This document shows positions 32,997-41,960 of a DNA stretch of 64,000 nucleotides, one piece after another. The translations under genes and the position numbers were made by a program. The stretch is from an uncultured Chloroflexota bacterium (lineage in GTDB: Bacteria; Chloroflexota; Limnocylindria; Limnocylindrales; CSP1-4): contig CAIJPD010000018.1 in assembly GCA_903822495.1 (NCBI GenBank), positions 62,001 to 126,000 of the forward strand. The letters are read 5' to 3'. Numbering within the stretch: the first letter of the stretch is position 1; each line of letters begins with the position of its first letter. Under the pieces are notes generated by a model, which was given only the letters and a program-made list of their open reading frames with translations, did not search any database and was not told the origin of the DNA.

Positions 32997-34037
32997 CTAG
33001 GCGCGGACCTCCTGGCGCATGAACCGGATGTAGGCCGCCGCGAAGAGCACGGCCATGATCGCGACCAGCGCCACGATGTGCGGCCAGACCAGGAGCAGGC
33101 TCTGGTCCAGCGAGAGGAGCGACGGGATCTGCTGCTGCGCCTGGTCGTACTGGCCAAGCGTCCCCAGGGTGCCACCGGTGGAGGTGGCCCGCGGGTTGAG
33201 CAGGACGATCGACGCCTCCGTGTAGAGCGTCGTCGGCAACAGCCGGGTGACGAAGTCCTGGAGCTGTGCGACCTGCAGCTGCTCCTGGGCCGTGCCGTTG
33301 GCCGGCACCCGGATGAAGAAGGCGATGAACAGGTTGACGATGAACTTGCCGAAGACGACGAGCAGCAGCCAGCTGCCCAGGCCCATCAGCGCCGATGTGG
33401 CGGCCCGGCGGACGGCCACCGAGAGGAGCAGGCCCAGCGCCAGCCAGACGCCGACGTAGACGATCGTGACCACGACCCAGAGGCCCAGCCGGATCACCTC
33501 GCCCAGCGACGGCACGATGCCCAGCCGGATCATGCCAAACCCGGCGATGAAGATCATCACCGAGACCAGCACCAGGCTGATCACCGCGAGGGCGCCGGCA
33601 AACTTCCCGTTGATGATGTCGTCGCGGTAGATCGGCTGCGAGATCAGGCGGGGCAGGGTGCCCTGAGAGCGCTCGCCGTTGACGGCATCGAAGGCGAAGG
33701 CGATCCCCAGCAACGGGGCCGCGAGGCCCACGAAGGACTGGATGGTCACGTTCAGCTGGAAGATCGAGGAATCCTGGGCGCCGATCACCCACATGGCGAG
33801 GAAGACCGCCTGGGCGCCGCTGACCTGCGATGCCAGGTTGCGGATCTGCTCGGCGGCGAGGTAGAGCGGGATCCCGGCCGCGAGACCCAGCACGATCAGC
33901 AGGACGACGAACCGGGCGCTGGAGACGTGGTCGCCGATCTCCTTGCGACCGATCACCACCCAGCCGCGCGGAGGAATGGGCCGATCCAGCACCGGCACGC
34001 TGGCCGGTTCGGCGACAGGTGCGCTGGCTTCGGTCAT
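32997..34037 (-). CDS. ABC-2 type permease
   Basis: A 346-residue membrane protein with about six helices and a soluble loop after helix 1 (RFVVLLIVLGLAAGIPLYLA). The cytoplasmic motif FDAVNGERSQGTLPRLISQP is typical of ABC-2 permeases related to NosY/CcmB-type exporters. Its start ATG overlaps the ATPase stop (ATGA). It is the third gene of a NEW3 protein-ATPase-permease operon. The substrate is not apparent. Confidence 0.9.
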   Translation of the reverse strand: MTEASAPVAEPASVPVLDRPIPPRGWVVIGRKEIGDHVSSARFVVLLIVLGLAAGIPLYLAAEQIRNLASQVSGAQAVFLAMWVIGAQDSSIFQLNVTIQSFVGLAAPLLGIAFAFDAVNGERSQGTLPRLISQPIYRDDIINGKFAGALAVISLVLVSVMIFIAGFGMIRLGIVPSLGEVIRLGLWVVVTIVYVGVWLALGLLLSVAVRRAATSALMGLGSWLLLVVFGKFIVNLFIAFFIRVPANGTAQEQLQVAQLQDFVTRLLPTTLYTEASIVLLNPRATSTGGTLGTLGQYDQAQQQIPSLLSLDQSLLLVWPHIVALVAIMAVLFAAAYIRFMRQEVRA

Positions 34038-35113
34038 GCGACGGCCCTCCCGCCTGCGGCCGGGCGATCCCCGGACGGTCGGTGCGAGCCGCTGGCCAGG
34101 CCGGCGGCGCGGACCGCCTTGGTGTAGATCTCGTCGAGCGACGCCACGACGGACCGGATGGACGTGAGATGCAGGCCCTCACGGGCGGAGACAGCCAGGA
34201 CGGCCTCGCGGACCCGGATCGCCGAATCTGGCGGCCGGACCACGAGGGTCCACGGAGCAAGCAGGCTGGTGGCGCGGCGAACCTCGGCGACATCCGGGAT
34301 GGCGGCCAGGAAGCCCGCCACGCGGTCGCTGGTCGCCGGGTCCGAGACACCCTCGAACGCCACCTCGACGTGGGCGTCGCCCTCGCCGAAGCGCGTCGCC
34401 AGCTCGGGAACGGTGCCGATCCCGACGAGCTTGCCTGCCGCAAAGATGCCCACCCGGTCGCAGACCGACTGGACCTGGGTGAGCAGGTGGCTGGACAGGA
34501 GGATGGTCACGCCCCGGTCCCGGACGAGGCCCCGGAGCATCTCCAGGATCTCGACCACACCGATCGGGTCGATGGCGGTGGTTGGCTCGTCGAGGATCAG
34601 GACGGTGGGGTCCTTGACCAGCGCATCGGCGATGCCGAGACGCTGGAGCATGCCCCGGGAGTACGTCCCGGCCCGGTCATCGGCCCGGTCCGACAGGCGG
34701 ACCTGATCGAGGACCGTCTCGATCTTCTCCTCGGCGGCCTGACCCTTGAGCCCGTTGAGCCGCGCCGTGTAGCGCAGGTTCTCGCGCCCGGTCATGTCGT
34801 CGTAGAAGCCGACCGCGTCGGGCAGGTAGCCCACGCGGCGTTTGACTTCCAGCGGGTTGCGTGCCGGGTCAAACCCGACGACGCGGACCGCGCCGCTGGT
34901 GCGCTCGGTGAGTCCGAGCAGCATCAGGATGGTCGTGGTCTTGCCGGCGCCGTTGGCGCCCAGGAGCCCGAAGATCTCGCCGGGGCGGACCTCCAGGTCG
35001 AGGCCGTCGACGGCGTTGAGGTCACCGTACTGCTTGGTAAGGGCCCGGGTCCGGATGGGCGGCTCGGTGCGGATCCGCCCGCTCCGTGACTCCGTTCGGC
35101 CGGCTCCGCTCAC
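34034..35113 (-). CDS. ABC transporter ATP-binding protein
   Basis: A 359-residue ATPase: Walker A LLGANGAGKTTTILMLL, Q-loop region VGYLPDAVGFYDDMTGRENL, signature YSRGMLQRLGIADAL, Walker B LILDEPTTAIDP, switch LLSSHLLTQVQSVCD. About 110 extra C-terminal residues may contact the permease. The start is GTG 35113, which overlaps the NEW3-gene stop by four bases (GTGA); longer in-frame starts would run deep into that gene. ATP hydrolysis drives export or polymer secretion through the adjacent permease. Confidence 0.92.
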   Translation of the reverse strand: MSGAGRTESRSGRIRTEPPIRTRALTKQYGDLNAVDGLDLEVRPGEIFGLLGANGAGKTTTILMLLGLTERTSGAVRVVGFDPARNPLEVKRRVGYLPDAVGFYDDMTGRENLRYTARLNGLKGQAAEEKIETVLDQVRLSDRADDRAGTYSRGMLQRLGIADALVKDPTVLILDEPTTAIDPIGVVEILEMLRGLVRDRGVTILLSSHLLTQVQSVCDRVGIFAAGKLVGIGTVPELATRFGEGDAHVEVAFEGVSDPATSDRVAGFLAAIPDVAEVRRATSLLAPWTLVVRPPDSAIRVREAVLAVSAREGLHLTSIRSVVASLDEIYTKAVRAAGLASGSHRPSGDRPAAGGRAVA

Positions 35114-36369
35114 CGCCGCCCGTACCGCTGGAAGACCCACCACAGGCCCGCGGCGACGGCGACGATCAGCGCGACACCGACGATGCCCCACAGCGGGGAC
35201 GTCTCGACGGTGATCCGGATGTCCTGGCTGGCCGTGATCTGGTCGTTGACCGACCGGAACGTCACGAGGTAGTCACCGGCGATCGCGTCCGGATCCGGGA
35301 CGATCTTGGCGACGATGGTCTGCGTGGTGTTGGGGGCGATGGTGGGAACGATGGCCGGGTCGAACGTGACCTTCCAGCCGCTGGGGGCGGTGAAGTTGAC
35401 CGTGACGTTCTTCAGCTCGGCGGTGCCGGTGTTGCCGATGACCAGGGACTGGTTGATGTTGCCGCCGGCGTTGCCGTGGTTGGTGAGCACCGAGTCAGGC
35501 GTGGTCAGCGTGGCGGAGTAGCTGCCGGTGATCTCGATGTTGAGCTTCTGGGTGAGCGTCTGAGTGCCCGCCTGGACGCTCACGTCCACCGCGTACTGGC
35601 CGGCCGTGGCCGTGGAGGATGGCCTGATCGTGATGGTGATCCCGTTGCTCGCGCTCGCCTTGACGATCGCGCTGGCGATCTGGGCCTGGCCGCCGATGGT
35701 GGCGTCGATGGTCCACCCGGTGGGGCCCGTGGCGCTGGCCGTGAAGGTGATGTCCGACGCGGAGTCGTTGCTGAGCGTCAGGTTGTAGACGTAGCTGGAG
35801 CTGGACGGGCCCTTGCGGTCCGTGATGTCCGTGGTCAGCGTGACGTTGCCCGCCGCCGTGGAGGAGACCGTGATCTCGATGGCCACGCTGGCCGTCTGGC
35901 CGGCTGCCGACGCCGTGACCGACATCTTGGTCGTGCCGTTGGCGGCCTTGGCGGGGATGGTGACGTCAAGCCGGGCGCTGGCCTGGGGGGCCTGGAGCGC
36001 CCCGTTGGAGAGCGGGGCCGGGACCTCGGTCTGGACGGAGTTGACGATGTAGCCGCCGCCATGCAGCGAGGCCTGCCAGTCCGCTGGCGTGCCGGCGACG
36101 GACAGGGCGACCTGCTGGAGGTCCGACGTCTTGATGGTGAGATCCATGCTCACCTTGGCGCCCGGGGCGACCGTGATCGCCGGGTACGGCGTCGTGATGG
36201 TGAGCGTGCCCGCGGCGAGCGCGGACGGCGTCAGCGGCAGGAGTGCGACGAGGGCCATGCCGATGAGTGCCACGGCCCGACGCCATGCGGAACGCCGACC
36301 CGGAGCGCGTCGCCCGGTCGGGCTCGCGAAATGCTGCTGCGTGGTCCACGCGCTGGACTGATTCGCCAC
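35110..36369 (-). CDS. Secreted/membrane-anchored NEW3-domain protein
   Basis: A 419-residue protein: signal peptide (AVALIGMALVALLPLTPSAL, residues about 32-52), three or four Ig-like beta domains with NEW3-type repeats (ASATGPTGWTIDATIGG; VNFTAPSGWKVTFDPAIVPT), and a C-terminal membrane helix (LWGIVGVALIVAVAAGLWWV) followed by QRYGRR. Such NEW3 proteins frequently accompany ABC-2 exporters in Chloroflexota and Firmicutes and may act outside the membrane as a substrate or partner-binding arm. GTG 36369 is set by the AGGAGGAG Shine-Dalgarno five bases upstream. It overlaps the ATPase start. Confidence 0.9.
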   Translation of the reverse strand: MANQSSAWTTQQHFASPTGRRAPGRRSAWRRAVALIGMALVALLPLTPSALAAGTLTITTPYPAITVAPGAKVSMDLTIKTSDLQQVALSVAGTPADWQASLHGGGYIVNSVQTEVPAPLSNGALQAPQASARLDVTIPAKAANGTTKMSVTASAAGQTASVAIEITVSSTAAGNVTLTTDITDRKGPSSSSYVYNLTLSNDSASDITFTASATGPTGWTIDATIGGQAQIASAIVKASASNGITITIRPSSTATAGQYAVDVSVQAGTQTLTQKLNIEITGSYSATLTTPDSVLTNHGNAGGNINQSLVIGNTGTAELKNVTVNFTAPSGWKVTFDPAIVPTIAPNTTQTIVAKIVPDPDAIAGDYLVTFRSVNDQITASQDIRITVETSPLWGIVGVALIVAVAAGLWWVFQRYGRR

Positions 36370-36817
36370 CGTCTCCTCCTGGATGCCAATTCGATTGGAG
36401 CGCCACACAGGGGGGTCCTGGGGACTGCCCTTCTGCCGCGAGCCCATGCTCCCCGTTGCGGCACAGGACAAGCCTGGCCGACGCCTTGAGTCGCGGCGCA
36501 AACGTACCGGAGTTTGGATGGAAATGCCGGGATCTGCAACCGGCCCCCCGGTACCTGCCTGATTGCGAGATCGAAACGCCCCACGATCAAGACTGTCTGA
36601 AAGTACCGGTGGTTGACAGACCGGGCAAGAGCGCACATGCTGCGCACGAACTCCGTAGAGGATCGCTGGTCTGAGCACCAACGACTCGCTCTCGCGATCC
36701 CCGGAGGCCATACCGCTCCCGCATCGGCCACCATTGACGGCCAAGGGGCGGATCAAGCACCGCGACGCCGGGCAGCATCAAGCCGGCTGACGCGCGGTCG
36801 GAAGGATTCTCACTCTC
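36370..36817. other. 448-bp intergenic region upstream of the NEW3-ABC operon
   Basis: No convincing gene. The minus-strand NEW3 gene and the plus-strand small zinc-ribbon ORF diverge from it. A plus-strand TTGACA occurs at 36613 but the best -10 at proper distance is CATGCT, so I do not call a promoter. Local GC is lower than the surroundings in 36470-36670. No repeats or RNA structure stand out. Confidence 0.5.
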
Positions 36818-37009
36818 ATGCTCACGCGTTCAATGACCACCACCCTGTCGGGCCGGGCGGCAGCCGCCCGCCGGCTGCGTCGCCGGGCCACCTCGCTCGA
36901 CGGCCGTCTCTACTGCAACACCAACGGGTGCACCACGTACCTCGCGATCGATGTGGAGAGCGGCGTCGCCCGCTGTCCCGTCTGTGGCGCCACCCGCCGC
37001 CTCGACTGA
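36818..37009 (+). CDS. Small zinc-ribbon-like protein (63 aa)
   Basis: A short basic protein. The N-terminal half is Arg/Ala-rich (RAAAARRLRRRATSLDG). The C-terminal half has two cysteine pairs, Y-C-N-T-N-G-C and R-C-P-V-C-G, spaced as a zinc ribbon, ending RRLD. An AAGGA sits about 12 bases before the ATG at 36818; a second ATG (36833) gives a 58-residue version. No homologue is recognised. The cysteine spacing and the absence of another gene in this stretch support it, but it could be spurious. Confidence 0.5.
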   Translation: MLTRSMTTTLSGRAAAARRLRRRATSLDGRLYCNTNGCTTYLAIDVESGVARCPVCGATRRLD

Positions 37010-37104
37010 TCCGTCGGCGGGCCGGGCCGACGCACGGCCAGGCCTGACCGCCAACCCCGGTGCGCCCCGCGCCCTGGGTGCCAATCGACCGCGAGGCCCC
37101 TGCC

Positions 37105-37110
37105 TATGAT
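37105..37110 (+). promoter_or_regulatory. -10 box TATGAT, leaderless start of MFS gene
   Basis: TATGAT, six bases (GGGCGG), then GTG 37117; near-consensus -10 with no ribosome site. Confidence 0.65.
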
Positions 37111-37116
37111 GGGCGG

Positions 37117-38352
37117 GTGTCCGCCCTTCCCTTCGACCTGCTCGTCGCCCGGCGACGGCGCGCCCTCCGCACGCTGGTCGCCGGCGTGGCGCTGGGAAGC
37201 ACCGGGCACATCGCGGCCGTCACGGTCGCCACCATCGTCGCCGAGGACCTGACCGGCACCACGGCCTGGAGTGGCGCACCCGGGGCCACGGTCGTCCTTG
37301 GCGCAGCCCTGGGCTCGACCGCCCTGTCCGCCGTGATGGCGCGCTACGGCCGGCGCCGCGGCCTGGTCCTCGGCTACGCCATCGGCGTCTTCGGCGCCCT
37401 TGTCGCGACGCTGGCGGTCGTCACGCGCTCCTTCCCCCTGCTCCTCCTCGGCACCACGCTGATCGGATTCGGCAACACGGCCAACCACCTCTCACGCTAC
37501 GCGGCCGCGGACATGGCGCCAGCCGCCGGGCGCGCCGGCGCCATCAGCACCGTGGTCTGGGGCGCGACGGTCGGGGCGATCGTCGGCCCCAACCTGGTCG
37601 GCGGCGCCGGGGGCGTGGCCACATCCATGGGGTTGCCGGCGCTCGCCGGCGCGTATCTCGTCCCCATGCTGTTCGTGACCACCGCGGGGCTGCTCTCGTT
37701 CCTGTTCCTGCGCCCCGACCCGTTCGAGCTGGCCGACATCACGCCGGAACCGGCCGGCGGGGAAGCATCCGCACCGCTGAGTCAGATCCTCCGACGCCCG
37801 GCCGTGGTGGTCGCCCTGTGCACGCTGGTGCTGGCCCAGTCCGTGATGCTCCTGATCATGACGATCAGCCCCCTCCACATGGCAACCCACGGGCACGGGC
37901 TGGGGGTCGTCGGGTTCGTGATGAGCGCCCATACCTTCGGCATGTACGCGCTCTCCCCCATCGCCGGCCGGCTGACCAACCGGTTCGGGAGCGTCCCGGT
38001 CATCCTGCTGGGGTCGGGCATCCTGGCCATCGCGGCGGCGCTCTCCGCGGCCGCGCCGCCGGATGCGGCCGCACCGCTCTTCGTCGCGCTGTTCCTCCTG
38101 GGGTTCGGCTGGAACCTGGGCTTCGTCGCGGGCAGCACCTTGCTCAGCGGCGGCGTCTCGCGGGCCGACCGGACCCGGGTCCAGGGCCTGGCAGACACCT
38201 TCGTGTGGAGCACCGGGATCGTGGCCAGCCTGGGATCGGGGCTCGTCGCCGCCGGCGCCGGCTACTCGGCGCTGGGCCTCGGCGGGCTCGCGCTGGTGGC
38301 GCTGCTCGCGCTCGTGGTCTTCGGCGGGCGCGGGCGGGTGACGGCGGCCTGA
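37117..38352 (+). CDS. Major facilitator superfamily transporter
   Basis: A 411-residue transporter with about twelve helices. The loop 2-3 motif of MFS antiporters is recognisable (MARYGRRRGLVLGYAIGVFG), and its counterpart in the second half is AGRLTNRFGSVPVILLGSGI. A long central loop (DPFELADITPEPAGGEASAP) separates the two six-helix bundles. Substrate unknown; drug or sugar efflux are both possible. The start was set at GTG 37117 from the TATGAT-N6 arrangement and because the first residues VSALPFDLLVARRRRALRTL fit an N-terminal cytoplasmic arm. A MarR gene follows 54 bp later, with its own promoter. Confidence 0.9.
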   Translation: MSALPFDLLVARRRRALRTLVAGVALGSTGHIAAVTVATIVAEDLTGTTAWSGAPGATVVLGAALGSTALSAVMARYGRRRGLVLGYAIGVFGALVATLAVVTRSFPLLLLGTTLIGFGNTANHLSRYAAADMAPAAGRAGAISTVVWGATVGAIVGPNLVGGAGGVATSMGLPALAGAYLVPMLFVTTAGLLSFLFLRPDPFELADITPEPAGGEASAPLSQILRRPAVVVALCTLVLAQSVMLLIMTISPLHMATHGHGLGVVGFVMSAHTFGMYALSPIAGRLTNRFGSVPVILLGSGILAIAAALSAAAPPDAAAPLFVALFLLGFGWNLGFVAGSTLLSGGVSRADRTRVQGLADTFVWSTGIVASLGSGLVAAGAGYSALGLGGLALVALLALVVFGGRGRVTAA

Positions 38353-38394
38353 GGCGACCGTCGTGGGTCGTTCTCCCGTCAACGACCGGTCCCG

Positions 38395-38400
38395 TATCAT
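38395..38400 (+). promoter_or_regulatory. -10 box TATCAT, leaderless start of marR-like gene
   Basis: TATCAT, six bases (CTGCCG), ATG 38407. Confidence 0.65.
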
Positions 38401-38406
38401 CTGCCG

Positions 38407-38991
38407 ATGACCATCACGACTGCCCCAAGCCGGGCCCTCGGAGCGCGCGACCCACGTCTCGCGTCCTGGCGCGCGTTCGTCATCGCCCATGCCCGGGTCT
38501 GGCGCCGGCTGGACGAAGACCTTCGCCTCGAGCACGGCCTGTCGCTGTCCGAGTACGAGGCGCTCCTCCTCCTCGCCGAGTCGCCCGAGCGCCGGTTGCG
38601 GATGCGCGGCCTGGCCGAGGACCTCCAGCTCAGCAAGAGCGGCGTCACCAGGCTGGTGGATCGGCTGGTGGGCGACGGGCTCGTCGAGCGCGGGCTGTGC
38701 ACCACCGATGCCCGCGGCGCGGAGGCGGTGCTGACAGCGGCCGGCCTGGAGCGCCTCCGGACCGCGGCGCCCACGCACCTGCGTGGGATCCAGGAGTACT
38801 TCCTGGAATCGGTCACGGACGATGATCTCCCGGTCGTCGAGCGCGCCATGCGCAGCGTCGCCGCGCGGCTGCCGGGCGGCCCCTTCGCGCGAGCCCCGCG
38901 TGCCCGCGCCGAGGAGCCGTGCGCCGGTGACCCCAGCCCCTCCGGCTCCACCCAGGGAACTCCTCCGGGGAGCCGGGCCGGCGCGGGCTGA
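38407..38991 (+). CDS. MarR family transcriptional regulator
   Basis: A 194-residue winged-helix protein: SLSEYEALLLLAESPERRLR, recognition helix region LQLSKSGVTRLVDRLVGDGL, wing TTDARGAEAVLTAAGLERLR. The C-terminal 25 residues (Pro/Ala/Gly-rich) extend past the usual family end. It could regulate the MFS gene just upstream or the DUF72 gene 52 bp downstream; no palindrome decides between these. Confidence 0.9.
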   Translation: MTITTAPSRALGARDPRLASWRAFVIAHARVWRRLDEDLRLEHGLSLSEYEALLLLAESPERRLRMRGLAEDLQLSKSGVTRLVDRLVGDGLVERGLCTTDARGAEAVLTAAGLERLRTAAPTHLRGIQEYFLESVTDDDLPVVERAMRSVAARLPGGPFARAPRARAEEPCAGDPSPSGSTQGTPPGSRAGAG

Positions 38992-39043
38992 CAGGGGCCG
39001 CCATGCCCAGTCCCGGCGGCCGGATCACCGGTCGCCCCGCGGG

Positions 39044-39796
39044 ATGACCGGCGACGTGCCCGGTCGGCTCTTTCACGGAACCAGCGGGTTTGCCTATCCC
39101 GGCTGGGCGCCCCGCTTCTACCCCGACGGCCTCCGACCGGACCAGCTCCTGCCCGCCTATGCCGCGCTCCTGCCCGCCTGCGAGCTCAGCACCACGTACT
39201 ACCGCTGGCCAACGGCGGCGCAGGTCGCCGACTGGGCCCGAGCCACCCCGTCGGGGTTCCGGTTCACCGTCAAGGCGCAGCGGGCGGCCTCCGTGCGCGC
39301 GCTGGGTCCCACGGCCCCCGCCGAAGTCGCCCGCCTGACCGCCCCCCTCGACGCGTTCGGCGAGCGGTTGGGGTCCGTGCTCCTGCGCGTCCCGGACGAG
39401 GTACAGCGCGCGGACGAACGGCTGGCCGCCTTCCTCGGCGCGTGGCCGCGCGCAGTGCCGCTGACGGTCGAGCTGCAGCACCCGTCGTGGCAGGCCGACG
39501 AGACGTTCGCGGCGCTGCGCGAGCACGGCGTGGTGCTGTGCGCGACGGAGCTCCCCGAAGACGAGGAGCCGCCGACCATCCGCCTGACGGGCCCGTTCCT
39601 GTACCTCCGGCTGCGCCGCCATGACTACAGCGGCATGGAGCTGGCGGCGTGGGCGGCGAGAATCGAGCCGTTCCTGGCCGCCGGGAGGGACGCGTACGTC
39701 TTCTTCCGGCACGATGCGGTGGGACGCGGCGCCGAGCTGGCAATGGCGCTGCACGGGGAGATCGAGCGGCTGATCGCCGCCCATGGGAGGGGCTGA
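39044..39796 (+). CDS. DUF72 domain-containing protein
   Basis: A 250-residue TIM-barrel-like DUF72 protein. The N-terminus RLFHGTSGFAYPGWAPRFYP matches the family signature (xxGTSGWxYxxWxxxFYP), followed by ELSTTYYRWPTAAQVADWAR, FRFTVKAQRAASV and the C-terminal DAYVFFRHDAVGRGAELA. No activity is established for the family; an endonuclease-like role has been proposed. ATG 39044 is the first ATG in this frame after the MarR stop. Its TGA overlaps the start of the next gene (TGATG). Confidence 0.9.
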   Translation: MTGDVPGRLFHGTSGFAYPGWAPRFYPDGLRPDQLLPAYAALLPACELSTTYYRWPTAAQVADWARATPSGFRFTVKAQRAASVRALGPTAPAEVARLTAPLDAFGERLGSVLLRVPDEVQRADERLAAFLGAWPRAVPLTVELQHPSWQADETFAALREHGVVLCATELPEDEEPPTIRLTGPFLYLRLRRHDYSGMELAAWAARIEPFLAAGRDAYVFFRHDAVGRGAELAMALHGEIERLIAAHGRG

Positions 39797-41163
39797 TGGG
39801 AGGTGGCACGGTTGCGCGGACGATGAGGCCTGCCGTACGACGGCCGCGCCGGAGCGTCGCCATCGTCGCGGGCCTCGTCGCTCTGGCCCTGGCCGGCTGC
39901 GCGTCGGCCATCCGATCGGCGGCGCCCTCCCCGGCCGTGACCGGCGACGCGAGCGCCGGCGCGAGTGCGCCCCTGGCGGCATCGGCCTCGCCCGGTTCCA
40001 CGCCATTCGCGACGGGCCCGGTTGGCACGACATCCTTGCCGCCAACGAGCCCGGCCGCCTCGGTCGTCGCCGCCGCCGTCGGCCCCGCCCCTGCCGTCCA
40101 GGTCCAGCGAGTCGCGTCGGTGCCATCCGCGCTGGCCATCGCCAACGCCCACGACGGCACCAACCGGATCTTCGTGGCCAGCCAGTCTGGCCAGGTCTGG
40201 GTGGTGATCAACGGCCAGCGCTCCGCGAGCCCCGTCCTTGACATCGCGGACCGGATCACGAGCGGCGGCGAGCGGGGCCTCCTTGGCCTCGCCTTCCATC
40301 CCCGCTTTCCCGGCGACCCACGGCTCTTCGTCGACTACACGGACCGGTCCGGCAACACCGTGGTGTCGTCCTTCGCGGTGGTCGGCGGTGGCAGCGGCCC
40401 CGTTGACCCGGCCAGCGAGCGGGTCGTGGTTCGGCAGGTCCAGCCGTATCCCAACCACAACGGCGGCGCCCTCGCCTTCGGCCCCGACGGGTTCCTGTAC
40501 ATCGCGCTGGGCGACGGTGGCAGCGGCGGCGACCCGCAGGGCAACGGCCAGCGTCTCGACACGCTCCTTGGCAAGATCCTGCGGCTCGACGTCGACTCCG
40601 CGTCCGGCGGCCGGGCCTACGGCATCCCCACCGACAACCCCTTCGTGGCGCAGCCAGGCGCGCGGCCCGAGATCTGGCTGACCGGCCTGCGCAACCCGTG
40701 GCGCTTCGGCTTTGACCGCGCCAGCGGTGACCTCTGGATCGGCGACGTTGGCCAGGACCGCTGGGAGGAAGTGGACGTCTCGCGGGCGGGGGCGGGCGGG
40801 CTCAACTTCGGGTGGAACCGGACGGAAGGCTTCCACTGCTTTGCGCCCGCCAGCGGCTGCGCAACGGATGGCCTGGCGCCGCCGGTGGCCGAGTACGCCC
40901 ACGGGCCACGCTGTTCGATCACCGGCGGCGTGGTCTACCGGGGGGCGGCCTACCCATCGCTGGCTGGCCGCTACCTGTTCGCCGACTACTGCACGGGCGA
41001 GCTGTTCGCGATCACGGCGGCGGGCGACGGTCGGCGCGAACCGCAAGTCGTGGGTCGCGTGACGCAGGGGATCAGCGCCTTCGGCGAGGACGAATCGGGC
41101 GAGCTCTACGTGGCGAACGTGGCCGAGGGCTGGCTGGGACGGATCTCCGCGACGATCCCCTAG
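39796..41163 (+). CDS. PQQ-dependent sugar dehydrogenase-like lipoprotein (GSDH family)
   Basis: A 455-residue exported protein. The signal peptide ends in a lipobox (LVALALAGCAS, Cys at about residue 36), then a Ser/Ala/Pro linker to about residue 95, then a six-bladed beta-propeller of the glucose/sorbosone dehydrogenase family: RGLLGLAFHPRFPGDPRLFV, HNGGALAFGPDGFLYIALGD, GGSGGDPQGNGQRLDTLLGK, LRNPWRFGFDRASGDLWIGD, ISAFGEDESGELYVANVAEG. Family members oxidise sugars with PQQ, or are catalytically undefined Hedgehog-interacting-like propellers. PQQ synthesis genes are not in the window. ATG 39796 overlaps the DUF72 stop. Confidence 0.88.
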   Translation: MGGGTVARTMRPAVRRPRRSVAIVAGLVALALAGCASAIRSAAPSPAVTGDASAGASAPLAASASPGSTPFATGPVGTTSLPPTSPAASVVAAAVGPAPAVQVQRVASVPSALAIANAHDGTNRIFVASQSGQVWVVINGQRSASPVLDIADRITSGGERGLLGLAFHPRFPGDPRLFVDYTDRSGNTVVSSFAVVGGGSGPVDPASERVVVRQVQPYPNHNGGALAFGPDGFLYIALGDGGSGGDPQGNGQRLDTLLGKILRLDVDSASGGRAYGIPTDNPFVAQPGARPEIWLTGLRNPWRFGFDRASGDLWIGDVGQDRWEEVDVSRAGAGGLNFGWNRTEGFHCFAPASGCATDGLAPPVAEYAHGPRCSITGGVVYRGAAYPSLAGRYLFADYCTGELFAITAAGDGRREPQVVGRVTQGISAFGEDESGELYVANVAEGWLGRISATIP

Positions 41164-41183
41164 CGGGCGGGCGGCCTCGCCGC

Positions 41184-41189
41184 TAGATT
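41184..41189 (+). promoter_or_regulatory. -10 box TAGATT, leaderless start of thymidine kinase gene
   Basis: TAGATT, six bases (CCGGTC), ATG 41196. Confidence 0.6.
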
Positions 41190-41195
41190 CCGGTC

Positions 41196-41879
41196 ATGCC
41201 ATTCCGCGCCGATCCCTGGCTCCATGTCATCGCCGGCTGCATGTCGTCGGGCAAGACCGACGAGCTGCTGCGCCTCCTGCGCCGGGCCGAGATCGCCCGC
41301 CGGCGTGTCCTCCTGGTCCGCCCGGCGATCGACAACCGGACGCCCGGCGAGTTCGCCGAGAGCCGCAGCAAGGCCCGCTATCCCTCCGTGCTGGTCAACC
41401 GCGAGGAGCCGTCCGGCATCCTGGCCCTGGCCCGCGAGCGGGACGCCGACCTCGTGGGCGTCGAGGAGGCGCAGTTCTTCGACGACCAGCTGGTGGACGT
41501 GGTCCTGGCCCTGCGGGACAGCGGCCGCCACGTGATCGCGAGCGGCCTCAACCTTGACTTTGCCGGCCGTCCATTCGGCCCGATGCCGCTCCTGATGGCC
41601 CACGCCGACCAAGTGACCACGCTGAGCGCGATCTGCGTGGTGTGCGGCGATGTCGCGACTCGGACGCAGCGCCTGGTGGGCGGGCGGCCCGCCGCCGTCG
41701 ACGACCCGCTGGTGGTGATCGGCGGGTACGACCATGGCGCGATGGAGACCTACGAGGCCCGCTGCCTGCGCCACCACGAGGTAGCCGCGCCGCACGGGGT
41801 GACGATGGTGCCGGGCCTCGGGACGGGTGAGGTTCCGTCGTCGCCCGGTGTCGGCGTGGAGCGCAGCCAGGCCGGCTGA
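41196..41879 (+). CDS. tdk: Thymidine kinase
   Basis: A 227-residue type II thymidine kinase that phosphorylates thymidine for dTTP salvage. P-loop: IAGCMSSGKTDELLRLLRRA. The metal/base region VGVEEAQFFDDQLVDVVLAL has Glu where many homologues have Asp in DEAQF. SGLNLDFAGRPFGPMPLLM is the lasso-adjacent segment. Zinc ligands: CVVC and CLRHH. Both Mg and zinc sites appear intact. About 25 extra residues at the C-terminus are low-complexity. It is monocistronic and ends in a GC-rich hairpin facing the iron permease. Confidence 0.94.
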   Translation: MPFRADPWLHVIAGCMSSGKTDELLRLLRRAEIARRRVLLVRPAIDNRTPGEFAESRSKARYPSVLVNREEPSGILALARERDADLVGVEEAQFFDDQLVDVVLALRDSGRHVIASGLNLDFAGRPFGPMPLLMAHADQVTTLSAICVVCGDVATRTQRLVGGRPAAVDDPLVVIGGYDHGAMETYEARCLRHHEVAAPHGVTMVPGLGTGEVPSSPGVGVERSQAG

Positions 41880-41918
41880 GGGCCGCGGACCCAGCGGGGC
41901 GAGCGGACCCCGCGGCCC
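41880..41918. terminator. GC-rich hairpin after tdk
   Basis: GGGCCGCGG (41880-41888) pairs with CCGCGGCCC (41910-41918) around a 21-base loop that can pair partly. It begins at the base after the tdk TGA and precedes the convergent permease stop. No T-run. Confidence 0.45.
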
Positions 41919-41960
41919 CGGCGGGACGACCGGGACCGCGGGTCGCTGGCCGGACATGAT

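Noticed and set aside
36613-36641. Promoter TTGACA plus CATGCT upstream of the small zinc-ribbon ORF
   Set aside because: The -10 is weak and the distance to the ORF is about 180 bp, so the link is not supportable.
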